NCBI GenBank assembly: GCA_029378245.1
Contig: JARKIF010000179.1
Span: forward strand, 1-64,000
DNA length: 64,000 nucleotides
Direction of reading: 5' to 3'
Source: Roridomyces roridus
Lineage: Eukaryota > Basidiomycota > Agaricomycetes > Agaricales > Mycenaceae
Positions 1 to 12,084 of this stretch are shown piece by piece; the first letter of the stretch is position 1, and each line of letters begins with the position of its first letter. The notes beneath the pieces are model-generated. The model made no database searches. It was not told the DNA's origin and saw nothing but the letters and a program-made list of their open reading frames with translations. A program made the translations under genes and the position numbers.

Positions 1-856
1 TACTCGCTCGAGCGTTTATATCCTTCAAGGACATTGCCACACGCTGCGACACTCGTCTTTTCGAGACCAACTACCGCTGATAGGACAGCGTGTTGAGCTC
101 GGGGCAAGACGTCGACGCTTCAGGTCGGCGAGCTCGTGCTCCAGATGTTCCGTCTGCCACCCCTGCCCGGCATTCCGGCTGATCAGCTCCCGCAAAGCCT
201 GGATGAGTGTCATCGTGGACTGCGACATATCAACTGGCACAAGGTGACATACTTCCAAGGGACACTTACGCAGAACGGTGGTGATTGCAGCGTATGTTTG
301 TTCCTCTTGACTGAAAGTTTCACCATTCTAATTCTTGTTTTGGAACAGACATGGCGTCGCCGTCAACTGCGCGTGATCGGCGCGAGCCTAGTCGCGTTCA
401 ACGACGTGACGAAGAAGGCTACAGCAACTATTGATCTCAAGAAGGCGATTGCTGTTGAAGACGATCAAGATGCCCGTGGTGCCATGAGCCCTGCGTCGGC
501 CAAGACTTCGCGGAGTACCAGGGATGATTACGATGGCGTGTACGGAGTCGAACGATCCTTCCGTTTGGTGTTTCCCAACGATCAGGAAATTGCATTCTTT
601 GCGGATACGGACGAAGAAAAGGCGAAATGGTACACAATCACTTCATCGTTTCTGCTGGTATTGATTCATCTCGTTTCAGGCTCGAGATCCTGCGTGCGCT
701 TGTTGGCACATTCCGCCGCACCCCTTGTGGGGCGAGCTGCTGTGGCAACGACAAGAAGAGCTCGCCAAGCGATCACAGGCGGTCATAGTCGCAAACTTTC
801 TACTAGATCTCTCGTGCATTTTTCTCTTTCTTGTACATTTGCTTCAACTGCAGTGA
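1..856 (+). CDS. Anillin/Bud4-like PH-domain protein, C-terminal part (5' end outside window)
   Basis: The reading frame enters from the left edge and ends at a TGA at 854-856. After one intron (about 290-348) the protein reads WRRRQLRVIGASLVAFND, then a DDYDGVYGVERSFRLVFPND and EEKAKW stretch. This is the pleckstrin-homology domain of fungal anillin/Bud4-like septum proteins, which bind septins and membrane at the division site (family knowledge). After a second intron the match continues as LEILRALVG, then HIPPHPLWGELLWQRQEEL one frame away. The N-terminal side also changes frame near 87 and 112 (ARAFISFKDIATRCDTRLF to PLIGQR to TLQVGELVLQMFRLPPLP). These look like three single-base deletions rather than splicing. 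The exact C-terminus is uncertain because of the last shift. Confidence 0.72.
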
Positions 857-1167
857 CAGACTTGTTTTCGATATACATTGCTACTACTATGTTATACTAT
901 GTAAATACGACGAGCCTTTCAATAGAGAGGTTGAGCCAAATTGAGCACCGTTTTGATGGGTGTTGAAGATGTTGACCATCACGTCCTGCTTGACAGGCTA
1001 CTCGCGCTCAGCGATAAGTCCCTTTAAAGTCCTCGTTCGTTGCCCCTCGCGGTTTCATAGTTCGTGTTTTGGATTCCGGCGGCTAATCCGACTCGGCAAG
1101 CCTATAAATGGATCTTACCTTGGTCTCTGGCTCCCTCCCGGCCCCATGCACCCGAGGCACGCTCCGA
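857..1167. other. Intergenic, no gene seen
   Basis: About 310 bases between the PH-protein stop and the DUF6533 start. Short open frames here have no recognisable content. It presumably holds the terminator of the upstream gene and the promoter of the downstream one. Confidence 0.5.
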
Positions 1168-2480
1168 TGTCCGAAAAGGCCCTTGCGACGCAGATAAATT
1201 ACCGGAGTTCAGGTGCAGTGCACTGCTCTCTTCTGTCTACACTGGGTCTGAACTGGAACAGTCGCCCGCGTCACATTCTTGCTGTATGATATTTGCCTCA
1301 CTTTCGACGACGAAGTACGCTTACCAACAAACTGCGGCTCATTTGCTAACTTGCACCAGGTCAACTTGGTCTGGCCGTAAGGTGTTTCGTCCTGGATGGA
1401 TCTGCTTTGAATTGCATGCTAGGAAAGCGTGGACTCGGAGAAATTCTTGTTCTTGTTCATCCGGTATGTCCCTCTGTTCGTCCAATTGTAAGTTTCCCAC
1501 TACACTTCGTGGATGTACTATGTCTGACTTTTCCAGTTCAATCCTGGTGATTGGCTCTCCAGAATTGACACCGCACTTCCACTTCACTCCTCATGATTGC
1601 TTCATCTGGGAAGTGTATCAAGGAGTCGCGACAGTGCTGATCTTGGCTGCTGTCGACTGCGTCCTCATCCTAAGAGGTAAGATGATCATTCCAGTAGGCT
1701 CAAGTTTTCATGATTGTCAGTCTGTGCCCTGTATCACAATAAGCCAATTATACGAAGATTGGTCCTTCTGGCGTTCCTACTGGAGGTGACCGGGATGATC
1801 GTTGGTCTTGGCCTCTCAGTGTTCACCATCACCTTCGACGACATCTGCCTGATCACTCATGTTTCTACACTTTTGTTGATATATGCGTAAGTGGTTTTCA
1901 GGAATGTATATCGTTGCATTGATAAAAAAACTCTTAGAGGCTCCACCCTCATATTCCAAACCTTTCTCTTCGCTTTAACCGTCATCCAATTTGCGAGGGC
2001 GCTTCGTGACGGCTGGGGAGACACTCCTTTGGTTCACCTGGTGATGCGAGACGGAACATGGGCATTCCTTCTACTTTTTGGTAAGTTACGTGACCGTAGG
2101 GATTCTGTATTAACTTCCCCTTAGCTGTGCTGGTGGGGGCATCCTCTCTGTATACTGTTAAGAACCAGTCATACGCGGGCATCATATATGGGTGCGTGTG
2201 TATCAAAAGCCGCTTCCATAATTTAACTTTCCCCAAGGTGGCTGTTGACGGTCTTTTCTTTCTCCGTGCGGTTTGTCGCTTCTGCGTTTCGACCCATGTG
2301 AACGTCCTCCAGGGCTATCGTGTCCTATTGAACTTGGACCGTCTCAGTTCCACTAGCCCTCGGCTGGACACCACAAACAATACGCCTTGGGAATTTACGA
2401 CAAGACTTACAGCCGTAGAAGAAGCGGCTCAAACGTACGAACTAACCACCGTCGAGGACGCCTCTAGCACGGGTCCATGA
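1168..2480 (+). CDS. DUF6533 domain integral membrane protein
   Basis: Multi-exon gene. I choose ATG 1168 because MSEKALATQINYR joins across an intron (about 1208-1260) to IARVTFLLYDICLTFDDEV, the hallmark N-terminus of the Agaricomycete DUF6533 membrane family. The downstream exons give hydrophobic segments typical of the multi-pass family: VATVLILAAVDCVLILR, ALYHNKPIIRRLVLLAFLLE, GMIVGLGLSVFTITFDD, then FQTFLFALTVIQFARAL and AVLVGASSLYTV. Introns of about 45-60 nt can be placed near 1315, 1676, 1890, 2080, 2192 and 2264. The cytosolic tail ends VEDASSTGP and a TGA. The frame just after VNLVWP is unclear. These proteins are abundant plasma-membrane proteins of unknown function. Confidence 0.75.
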
Positions 2481-2555
2481 CCAGAGAAGGGAGATTTTCG
2501 TTCGAAAGGTACCGTGATGCAGCTGCGGCCTTGCTCAATCAAGATTCGCTCAGAA

Positions 2556-4373
2556 TATGAGACTACTACTGTGCATTCGTCGCTCGAGCTGTCTACTGTA
2601 TGTAGAATGTAGGTAACCGAGTAGAGTAGAGATCGAGGTCGCTAGTAAACTAGCTACTTGATCCCTCGAGCCAAGGCATACTCTTGGATCCTCCCTCTCC
2701 GTGTCTTCATCATCTTCCAAACCCCTCAACTCAGCCTGCATGTATCTAACTACCAACCCAATCCAACTCCATCGAGGAACGTCGACGGCGCCGGCGAAGA
2801 GGGCAGCGAACCTCGGCACAACCTGCAGAAGAAGTGTGGACCCAAGGACATCTGAGCGAGAGTGAGCGACAGGAACGAAGTAGACAAGGAGACTCACCAG
2901 TGACGACCGAACCCATGCGGCCCTCTTGCAGTCTTGAAGCCTTCTCGAGGAGTCGGGACCTCCATACCAGCGGCGAGCACTTGGACGCGGCGGGGTTTTT
3001 GTCCTGGGCGAGCGAGTCAGCGAGAGGGAAGGGAAGAGGGGATATTGGGTCGCACGAAGAAATGGCGAGGAGAGGCTTCTGCCAGAGCGAGTTAGTCAAT
3101 GGCGAGGCGAAGGAATGCTGGGAACTCACTGAGATGATCCACCACATCGCCAGTGCCGGAGGATGGCCCCCGCGCGCCGGTGGTGCCAGGGTGCTTTGGT
3201 GGTAGGTTTAAGGTGTTGGGAGCACACGCTGGGGTCGGCGGCTGGTGTAGCTTCATCTTCTCCTGGCTGGTGCAGTCGCTGTAGGAGATGTGAGTGAATG
3301 GCGAGGTGGAAAGGGCGAGCAACGTACCTCCCCGGGAGAGCAACTGGCGGTAACGAAGAAAGAGGGATTGTGTGTTGGCCTGTTTTTATAGACGCGATCG
3401 AGTCTCCGTTCCATTTTACTCGGGAACTCGCATCCGGCTTTTTTTACTCGGGAACTCGATCGAACGAGTCATATCGGCGGCGGCGGAGGCACGGAGGAGG
3501 TGCGCCAAGGCATGGTGGTCGTCCTTCGTCATAGCAGACGAACAGAATGACAGCATCGGGGCAGCCTCACATGTATCAGTGGCTGTGGTCACGGCGTTTC
3601 CTTGTTTGGACTGCTTCCGACCCGCCCTTCGCGTTCATCGTCGACACCGCAGAGTCGCGCTTGCTACGTCCTCGACATACTCTCTGCTCGGATGTCAAGG
3701 TTCTCAAGGCTTTGTCGATCGAGCGGGTAGACAATCACTTCCGCCTGCGAGGAATGAAGAGGAAAGGTATAAAATGGAGTCGCGTAGCCTGCAATCCCCA
3801 GCCTCTTCTTCCTTCCTACCACCACCATCTATCTCAAACCACAAACCGACAGGTGCGTCCGCTTGCCAGACCACGGGATACTGACCTTGCTTTGCTATCG
3901 TTGCTTTCGTATTGCTTTCACAGTGCTTTCCTATCATTCTCCCCCACACGAGAGCGCGGGTCACCGGGAGACTTGCATAGCTCGCGGCCAGAGGGATGGG
4001 GTCGCACGCATGAGCCAACGCAGCCTGGGCCCCTTCGATGAAACGAGGGGTCGAGGTGGCGAGCGAGACGTGACGGTGGACCAACCAGGCCACCTTAGAC
4101 CCCATTCCTCGTCAACCGACTGATGGTATGTCCCTTACTCTCTTCAACTGAAGACGATGTAGACGCAGACCGGGGGAGTTGTGGAGGCGTGCGGTTCCTG
4201 GGGGTGGGTTCGCAACCCTCGTGCACCTTGTCGTGGGCCCCCAGGCTTGAGACCTTCGGGGTCGACCAATAGCACGTTAAACTTGCGGGGTTTGTTTTCA
4301 AATTCTTCGACGCGTGGCAGTTTGTGTATTGCAATGAACATCTTCTTGGGCTTCATTTAATCGCGATGAGCAC
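2556..4373. repeat. Dispersed repeat copy A (inverted relative to copy B)
   Basis: About 1.8 kb that matches the reverse complement of 27610-29540 along nearly its whole length with point and small indel differences. Shared landmarks are a GAGCTGTCTAC block near the left end, a CTTGGATCCTCCCTCTCCGT block near 2685, a TATA box (GGTATAAAATG) near 3765, and a right end TTAATCGCGATGAGCAC at 4357-4373. Read on the minus strand it contains an exon-like stretch (MKLHQPPTPACAPNTLNLPP near 3260), then two GTGAGT...AG intron-like segments that are also present in copy B. I see no transposase or reverse transcriptase. It could be a non-autonomous transposon, a long LTR, or a duplicated small gene with its promoter. 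Confidence 0.7.
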
Positions 4374-5977
4374 GACAGCAGTCAGGCCGCAAGAAGAGTC
4401 AAGGAACTCGAGAAGACCTGTGGAAGACTTAGAGCCTGAGAGAGGATGATCAACGCTAACTCCATTCGGGTCCAACTCCTTGCTTCTTCCTCTCACTGCT
4501 CTTTTACTTTCATGTCTCCCACTGTCTGGCAGCAGCGCTGATACATGCCTTCGTGCATTCTCAAGACCGTGTTTACCCGAGCATTTCATACGACCACTTC
4601 GCGGCTGTCGCAATATCGCGGCCCACACATACACGGGACTCTACTTGAATGGCTCCCCGTATGATTGAAGAGGATGTCAGCAAGTGGAATCGGCGCAAAA
4701 TCCGTGTTTTCGGCGACGTCGCCAAGCTCCTGACGCCATCTGTACAACGGAGGGACGCGCAGCACAAGCCCAGAGGTCCTTCTCTCCCGCTCATGCAAGC
4801 TGCTGACCGGCTGCTGCAACATGGTGATACAACGGAGACAGAGAGACGGTGTCGTCTGCGTGAAACTCTGCGTCTATACTACCGTGCTTCCGAACGGGCC
4901 AATGGAACCGTGCTCGTCATGGGTAGTCGCATCTCCAATCTACTCGCAGCTCGCGACGAGGTTGACCGAGGCATGCGTGCTTCCCGAGGTGCTTGTCCAA
5001 CACCACCGCAGCTTCAAATGCAGAGCAAGGCTGGTGTGTAATAAAAGACCGCCTCGTGCCCGCCGGTGCGCCGTATTCCGTCGTTATCTTTTGAGAGCAC
5101 CCAAATGCCGCTGCTTCGAGCCTTTTCCGTCAATCATGCTCTTTGCTTCTTGACATTCTGGGACGGCAATTTGACATGGACGAAGGATGAGCGCTTCGCC
5201 CAACAGTATTTGCAGTACTTTGGACGCGCTGCCGCGCGCGGTGCCTCAAAGTGTGTCTGGAACCCTCGTTGTTTTGCAATTCCATGTTTCCTCGCCTTGC
5301 TGGAACTTTGGTTGGGACCGTATGCCATTGACTTGTTGTGCAGCTCCAGGTTCCATCTGAGTCCAGCAGCAAGCAAGCAATCGTTACCGCGATCTCAAGC
5401 ACGACGCTGTTCATAGTCTGCAGGCCACAATTTCACTCACTGCACTTATCGGACTTTCCCATGTTCGTCTCATTCTATCTCAAGCAGCAAATCCGTGCCA
5501 TTCCTTTCAATTCCATCTCTGTCGCCAGGACTGATAAATCTGCTTGAAAGAACTATTTCGTCCCAAAATCACTGCAGAGTCCAGACCTCTCAGCACACTC
5601 CCGATACCTCTGGATCTTCTTGTGACGGAGAGCTAGCGACAATCGGCGGCTAGCTAGTTCCGGCACAGAGAGGGATCGTTCGGACAAGGTGAGTGTCGTA
5701 GGGCTTCTGATATTCGAATCTCTACCTAGCTAACTACGGACTACAGACTTATATACTACGGGTACGATCGGAAACAAGGGGCTAAATTACGTGCCAAGGA
5801 ATGTGGTGCGACGGCGGAGCCGTCGCGTCGAGTCGATAACGAGAGTCGGGGCTAAAATAATCAGTAGAACAGTGTAGATAATCAAAATGGCAAAATATCC
5901 GTTACACTTCTCAGATCTCCGCGTCGGATCTAAAGACGATAATTTCTTAGGTCTCCGGCGGAATGCTGGGGCTTGTC
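4374..5977. other. Low-information region with possible gene remnants
   Basis: An ATG-initiated frame of 130 codons runs at 4649-5041 (+) (MAPRMIEEDVSKWNRRKIRV). Overlapping frames at 4821-5153 and 5066-5416 contain protein-like stretches such as SSWVVASPIYSQLATRLTEA and FWDGNLTWTKDERFAQQYLQ. No single splice pattern joins them convincingly. I do not recognise a family. It could be a decayed gene broken by frameshifts or a chance set of open frames. From about 5550 to 5977 there is only AT-richer sequence upstream of the tRNA. Confidence 0.3.
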
Positions 5978-6082
5978 GGTGGAATGGCCGAGTGGTCTAA
6001 GGCGCTGGAATTAGGTGGTCAACGTTGAGTTGCTCATAAAATCCAGTCCGAAAGGGCGTGGGTTCGAACCCCACTTCCATCA
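5978..6082 (+). tRNA. tRNA-Leu (anticodon UAG) with intron
   Basis: The acceptor stem GGTGGAA (5978-5984) pairs with TTCCATC (6075-6081), followed by discriminator A. The D-arm is GCC...GGC, the anticodon stem CTGGA pairs with TCCAG, and the T-arm is GTGGG-TTCGAAC-CCCAC. The anticodon loop gives TAG, followed by G37 and an intron of about 25 nt (GTGGTCAACGTTGAG region), which is the normal position for eukaryotic nuclear tRNA introns. The variable region (TCCGAAAGGGC) is long, as in tRNA-Leu. A T-run at about 6090-6095 can act as the Pol III terminator. The anticodon assignment depends on intron placement. Confidence 0.85.
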
Positions 6083-6493
6083 GAATCTCCCTTTTTTAGG
6101 CCCACTTTTGGTCGTAGAGTCCCTAAAATGCGATGTGGAAAGGTACGCAACCTGGAAAAACGCGTTCTCACGAGTTTGATCGAAAAAATCAATTTTTTGA
6201 AGCTTGATCACTTTTTTGATGGAATAGTTCAAGCCTTTTGAATGCCAAGCTCGAATCCAGTCTGTCGTATCGAAAGACCAAGGAGTTACTGTCCTAGTCT
6301 CGCAAACTTACTGTCCATGGACTGCTCACTTACGGACCGGTTTCCGTTCTATTAGAAAGCGCTCATGCAAAGAGTAGACACAAGCAAGAACACGACATAA
6401 GATACATTTCTCCTTGCACAGTAGGCTGTTTCGATTGGTAAAACTATATGTAGCAAAGCAAAGAATAAAAAAAAGTCTTGACGGTCATAAGTG
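6083..6493. other. Intergenic, T-run terminator then no gene
   Basis: After the Pol III T-run just downstream of the tRNA there is no supported gene up to the stop codon of the minus-strand BRCT gene. A 67-codon minus-strand frame in this interval has no recognisable content. Confidence 0.45.
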
Positions 6494-9400
6494 CTAGATC
6501 CCCGCAGTTCCAGCTTTGCGTAGCCTCGCTCTCTCCAAAGGAGCGAGATCATCATCCACTATCATCGCTGTACGTTGCTTCAATACCAATGTAGCGCCCG
6601 AGGGTGAATACTTACAAGTTGATGAACCTTCAAAAGATTGATCTCCGTCCGCGTTGTCGACTAGTCTGGGCAACATGGATTTCCGCCGCTGTTCGTTGCC
6701 AGTCAGCCGCCGAATACCAGAAACCAGAAATATCCAACCTTCATGGCAGTGGTGTTCATGTCGTCCATATCAATCACATACGGCAGCTCGTCTTCGTGAT
6801 TCCGCTTTTCGGCAGACTTGATGACCCATTCCATCCCGACCACATGTGGTTTTGGATCAGACAGCGCCTTGTAGCGGGTATATGTACTCCGTTGTCCGTT
6901 CTTGTAAACGATATGAGTGCACGTCTGACCGACACTGGCTAAAACCTAGAAGAAATATCAGACAAAGAATACATCGAGATTCAGGACGCACTCTCGCGCC
7001 CAAGTTGCGTAACATGTCTGTGATAAACAACTTGGCGGAATCATCCCCAATTTCAGATACTATATCGACAAAGACCGTGCAACCCTTGAGAATGGCCAAA
7101 GGGTGACTGACGGTCTGAGCTTCAGTAGCCACAACTTCTTCTTCATCTACAGAGTTATCGGCAGAGGCGGCATTTTTAGCGATCCTAGTGCTTCTCCGCA
7201 TCCCGTCCGTACCCGAGGCATCTGACGACGACGGATAGCTGCTGCTCGTGCTCCGCATCCGATCCAAGGGCGTCTCTGGCGGTCCCATGAGTCCAACAGG
7301 CTTCGGAGGAAGCGAAACCGATTTCGACAGATCCTGTCCAGCCAAGGAAGCCCTGCGAGAAGCATGATGCCTCCATTCACTAGGAAGTTGCTCCTTCTCC
7401 TTTCCCTTCTTGCTGCCAGCGAGGTCAAGGAGGCTGGACATGTCGAACGTCACTGCGCGGGGACTTGTAACCCTCTCAATGGTTCCGCTCGCCTCCGTGC
7501 TTTCAATCGGGTCCTCGACCAGGACAGTCACGTCGCCATCGCCTGCCCCGCCTTTGACCGGACTCCCCATAACACTGGGAAGACCTGGATTACGACTAAC
7601 CTTGGGCGCCGCCCGTCCTCTAGCAGCCCCTCCAAACAGAGATGACCCTCCACGCATGATAGAGCCTTTACCAACAGCGAGTCTGGACCCGCTCCCGGTA
7701 GTCATAAATGCAGCAAGCGGGCGCTGCGCCAGCGCGGATTTCGGACGTGGTACACCGGATGATGTCGGAGGCTTGGATTTGGACAAAGACTCGCCGGCAA
7801 GAGAAGACGTGGAAGACGTAGACTCGATTGAAGCCACGGTAGAAGCCCGCTGCAGTCCAGCAGTCGGACGACCAAGACCGATATGTCGGTCATCCATACT
7901 TCGAGTCGACTCTGCCAGGCTGTTATCCGTGTCGTCCCTGCTAAATCCCAGGCTCGTGTTCGGCCGCTCTGGGGGAGGCATCCTGAGCTTCTCTAATGCC
8001 GACGCCAAAGTCTGCAGCGACGAAGGGTTGCCATCTGGGCCCGTGAATGCTCGTGCGAAAGAAGCTACGTGTTGTCAGTGAAAGAATGTGGTCATTTGAA
8101 GCAGAGAACGTACGAGGCGGTCGCGCATTGAACATGCTAGAAGCCCGAGCCAACCTGTTCTTCGTTGGAGAAGGAGTGTGACTTGGAGCAGCAGCAGACA
8201 CAGGTTTATTCTTTGCAGGCGGCTTGGCGATCGTGGCTCGTGCTGCACTCGCCTTTGTCGGAGCCGCAAAGGAGGAAGTCTTGCTCGGAGACGCCATAGG
8301 CATCTTTGTCGGTGACCCAGGCTCGGCACTCATCTTCTGTTTCTTCGCCGGTTTCTCAATTTCAGCATCAAGAACCCTCTTCTGAACTGCGCGGAATGTA
8401 AGTTGAAAGAATAAGATCAAGGGATGGGATACGCACCTCCACCTCCTGCGTCCTTCCGCTTCAATGAGGCGCTGCGAGTCACTCTATCCGCAGGTGCTGG
8501 TAGCGGGGCAGGCAACCGCGGTTTCCCAAGACGAGAGCGGGGACGACCTTTCGGTGCACTTTCAACAACAGGAGGCTCCTTGTCGCCAGACATGGCTATA
8601 TCTGGAACAGACTCGAGGCCCATAGTAACGTCTTTATGAAGTGGAGTCTCCAATGGAATTTCCACAGCATCGGCGACATTCTCCTCAGCGACCGGAGTCT
8701 CGGCAGGACGGGCTGGCTCCTCCACAAGCATTAGTTGTGGTCCTGCAGATGGCGAGTATAGGAATTCGGGAGAGGAGGATACGGGAGGGGGAGGTCCATC
8801 ATCGTCGATGAGAGGTTCTGCATTGGGCGCCTCTTCATCGTCCAAGTCAGTCAATGGGCTGGGCGGAGCTACTGGCGCTTGGACAAGGGCAGGAGGATCT
8901 GGTGTGATCTTTGGCGTCACTGGGAGGCTCGCAGCCGTCTGAGTACTTGTGGGCTCGGCATCACTTTCATCGGGAAGACGGACATGAATGGGAAGGGGAA
9001 TAGGTTTGGGCTTTTCCCGAGTTCGCATCTTGGCCTTGAGCGATACTTTCTTCTCTTCCTTTGGCTGCTCTTCCGCCCTCTCTTTGCCCTTGCCCTTTGC
9101 CACGAAGCTCGGAGCTGCTGAGGTGGATGAAGCAGCAGGAGCAGGCTTCTCCTTCTCCTTGCCTTTGCCCTTCCCAACTGCGCCTCGCGCTGAGGACGCC
9201 ATCATGAGTTGGAAGGCATTCTTTGCCGGTTTAGCTGTTGAGCGACCGCTCGGAACTGGTGGAGGAGCCATGGTTTCCTTCTTTGCAGGTGGCTTTGATC
9301 TGGAAGCCCCTGGTGCGGGTGCTAGTCCCATGGCGGACGAAGGGCGGGGGAGGCGACTTGGCGCGCGGGGCTGAACTGCTTTGGGCTCCTCTACCGCATC

Positions 9401-10341
9401 CGAGATATGAGGTTCCTCAGCCACACTCGAGAGCACGGGAGGTGCCGGGTTGGTGAAAGTGAACAGGGACGAGGTGGAAGGCGGAAGACCTTCGATTCGC
9501 TGTGTGACGATTAATTACGGAAAATGGGCGCAGCAACAAGACTCACTCCAAGATCACTGCTCGGACGCGTTTGGACAGGTAGAGGAGTCGCGGGCACCGG
9601 AGTCAACGGTGACATTGGTGTGGCGAGGCTATCTTTGGGAGTCGACGGTGGCTCAGCCGCAACCAGAGGAGTTGGCCTGAGTAGAGGAGCCACCATCTCA
9701 TCGGGGATAGCAGCAAGAGACGAGAATGAGAACTGTAGCTTGAATGTATCTCGTTCTTTGGAAGGGGAACGCGAGCGGGCGCGTCGATCCCATGGGGTGG
9801 TGGGAGGATTGCTGAGGTCGAGGACGGGAAAGACAGGCACAGATCGCGCGCGAGCCTTTCCCTTGGGTGTTCGCTTCGAGCTGGAACGGGGTTTGAAGAA
9901 TGAAGCCAGCGCGGGTTCGGAGAGGTTACGAGTATGAGTCGAGGGAGCGGTGCGACGAACGTTGGTATTGGTATTTTCGACGTCACTGCCTCCTGCCCCG
10001 GGCTCTGCTTCATCGTTCGTGTCCTCCGTGTCGCGCTTCATGCGCTTCAATTCGCGACCATCTGGTTGGGATGGGTCGCGATACTCGTCCTGCGGCGGAG
10101 GGGAGGCCGAACGCTTGGAAGAACTTGAATTTGGGCGAGAGTTGACCGGCCGGTTCTTGGCTGGCGAGAGCAGAATCTCGTCGTCAGCGTCCGGGTCGTC
10201 GGGGACAATTGGCTCAATCGGGTGGTAGTTGCGCTGGGCAATGCGGGCGTCCTTGAGGGGAGAACGGGAAAGGGACAGCAGAGAGTCCGGGAGGAGATGC
10301 TGTGAGCGGGTTACGCGTTTGTCTGTCTCGAGGACCTCCAT
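6494..10341 (-). CDS. Microcephalin-like BRCT domain protein
   Basis: Long gene with at least six exons. Most of the product is low-complexity and rich in Ser, Pro, Lys and Ala (about 9436-7100), as in many chromatin scaffold proteins. A near-C-terminal BRCT domain is clear: LKGCTVFVDIVSEIGDDSAK, then across an intron GQTCTHIVYKNGQRSTYTRY and PHVVGMEWVIKSAEK. The VFVDIVS start and the THIVYKNGQRST strand resemble the first BRCT of microcephalin (MCPH1). The protein ends LERARLRKAGTAGI. BRCT proteins of this kind act in chromatin condensation and DNA-damage signalling (family knowledge). I prefer ATG 10341 (MEVLETDKRVTRSQ) because a further in-frame start at 10515 would run close to the divergent NADH-kinase gene. 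Introns lie near 10340-9500, 8420, 8060 and 6930-6960. Confidence 0.7.
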
Positions 10342-10575
10342 GTAACATAAGAGCAAACGCGAAAGTTCAGTGTTGACAGCGATCACGCGATGTACAACTT
10401 TTTGGTCGCGTTCCTTTCGGGCCTTCCCTACCGCCCAAGACCCTACTCGTTCGTCGTCGTCAACGTAGCTGCCGCCTCCACATCGTCGTTGCCACCCTCC
10501 TCTTCTGCTCGCCAACCCGATTTTTGTTACAACATCCGCATCACGTGCCCCTCGAAGCCTCCGTCTGCACCCACT

Positions 10576-11942
10576 ATGTTTTCCCTGCTCCGAGGCCTGC
10601 GTAGCGGCCTCCCTCGGACGTTTTCGCGCAGGACATTTTCAACGCCAGCGCCAACGTTCGTTGTGTCCCGGACCCATCCCCGCGCTAACGGACACGAAAG
10701 ACAGATGGCACCGGTTCACCCACCCACCAAAAAGTATTCTCATCGTAAATAAGCTCCGAACGCAGCCTGTGATTCTGGCGATCGACGCTTTTCTCGAGTC
10801 AGGCTTTTCTTGCTCTAGAGACGCCACGAGTCTCATTTAAACCATTAGACACGTCCACGCAACATACCCAGGCGTACGTGTCTTCCACGAGGACAGACCA
10901 GACATACCCCACGGCGCCGAGGTATGGCAATCTGGTGAAAGAGCCGAGAAAATAGACCTCGTAGTCACTCTGGGTGGAGACGGGACCATTCTTCATGCCT
11001 CTTCTCTCTTTAGCGTCGATGCTGTTCCCCCAGTGTTGAGCTTCTCCATGGGTACCCTGGGCTTCCTTTTACCCTTTCGTGAGATCACCGCCCTTGCCCA
11101 GTGTCACCATTCTGACCCAAATAGACATGGACGACTTTGCAAAAGCTTTGGAAAGCGTATTTCACGGCAAAGCAACCATCCTGAACCGCATGCGACTAGC
11201 GTGTACCTTTTACAACCAGGACCTTTCCATATTGAACAGACAAGGCGACGGTGAGTGCCGCAGCTCTTTGCTACTCCAATCTCACAGCAGCGCAGCTTGG
11301 CAGGTGATGAATGAAATTGCTCTGCATCGAGGCTCTAGTCCACACCTCAACACCATTGATATATACGTAGACGGTCAGCATCTTACGGAGGCTGTGGTGG
11401 GTACACTCCCACATATCCCATGTGCGAATTTGATTTAACGTTTTATTTCTAGTCTGACGGCCTAATCGTCTCGACCCCGACGGGCTCAACCGCCTACTCC
11501 CTCTCTGCAGGTGGACCAATCGTCCACCCGTCCCTCAGTGCCCTGGTCCTGACACCAATCTGCCCACGAAGCTTGTCGTTCCGACCACTCGTCTTTCCGT
11601 CCTCCTCGTCCATTACTTTACGAGTAAGCACACATTGTCCACGTCCACCCGCCTCGAGAGCTCACACTGCCTTAGATAGGCGACCGGAGCCGGGCCCCTG
11701 CGGGCGTTTCAATGGACGGGAAGACTTTTGGGACGTTGAACCCGGGCGAGTCTGTCACGGTGCATGCCTCTCCATATCCCGTCCCATGCATAAACCGGTC
11801 TTCCATTGCCGAGGAAGGTTCAGACGTGCACGAGGGTGCAGGCCCAGGTAAAGAGGACGACTGGGTCCGCGACATCAACAATCTCCTGCAGTACAACGCG
11901 ACGTTCCGGAGCAAGGCCTTGCTGAGGCATAGCCGCACATAA
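10576..11942 (+). CDS. POS5: Mitochondrial NADH/NAD kinase (POS5-like)
   Basis: Phosphorylates NAD(H) to NADP(H) with ATP. Signature motifs are visible: [18 protein letters not shown] (GGDGT nucleotide site), [12 protein letters not shown], and [17 protein letters not shown]. The N-terminus [20 protein letters not shown] is Arg/Ser-rich with no acidic residue, which fits a mitochondrial presequence like that of yeast Pos5. Introns can be placed at about 10794-10850 (L-E-H-V-H join), 11078-11125, 11250-11303, 11395-11453 and 11622-11675. Between the presequence and [18 protein letters not shown] the frame shifts by one base around 10640-10680 with no good splice pair, so a sequencing indel is likely. 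The gene ends [15 protein letters not shown]. It is divergent from the BRCT gene, with about 230 bp between starts. Confidence 0.88.
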
Positions 11943-12084
11943 CAGGTCTATATTAATTATCACATGTAGGATAGTAGCGTTGGAATACACCAGAGAGAAC
12001 AGTTACAAATTATACAGGGATGATGATACATTGGGTATCGCCGGAGATGTCCAGGGGGTATCGACAGATGCAACGCGCGCAGAA

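Noticed and set aside
2556..4373. Interpretation of the repeat as a complete LTR with target-site duplication
   Set aside because: Copy A may begin with TG and end with CA, but I could find no matching 5-bp direct repeats at the borders of either copy and no internal retroelement genes.
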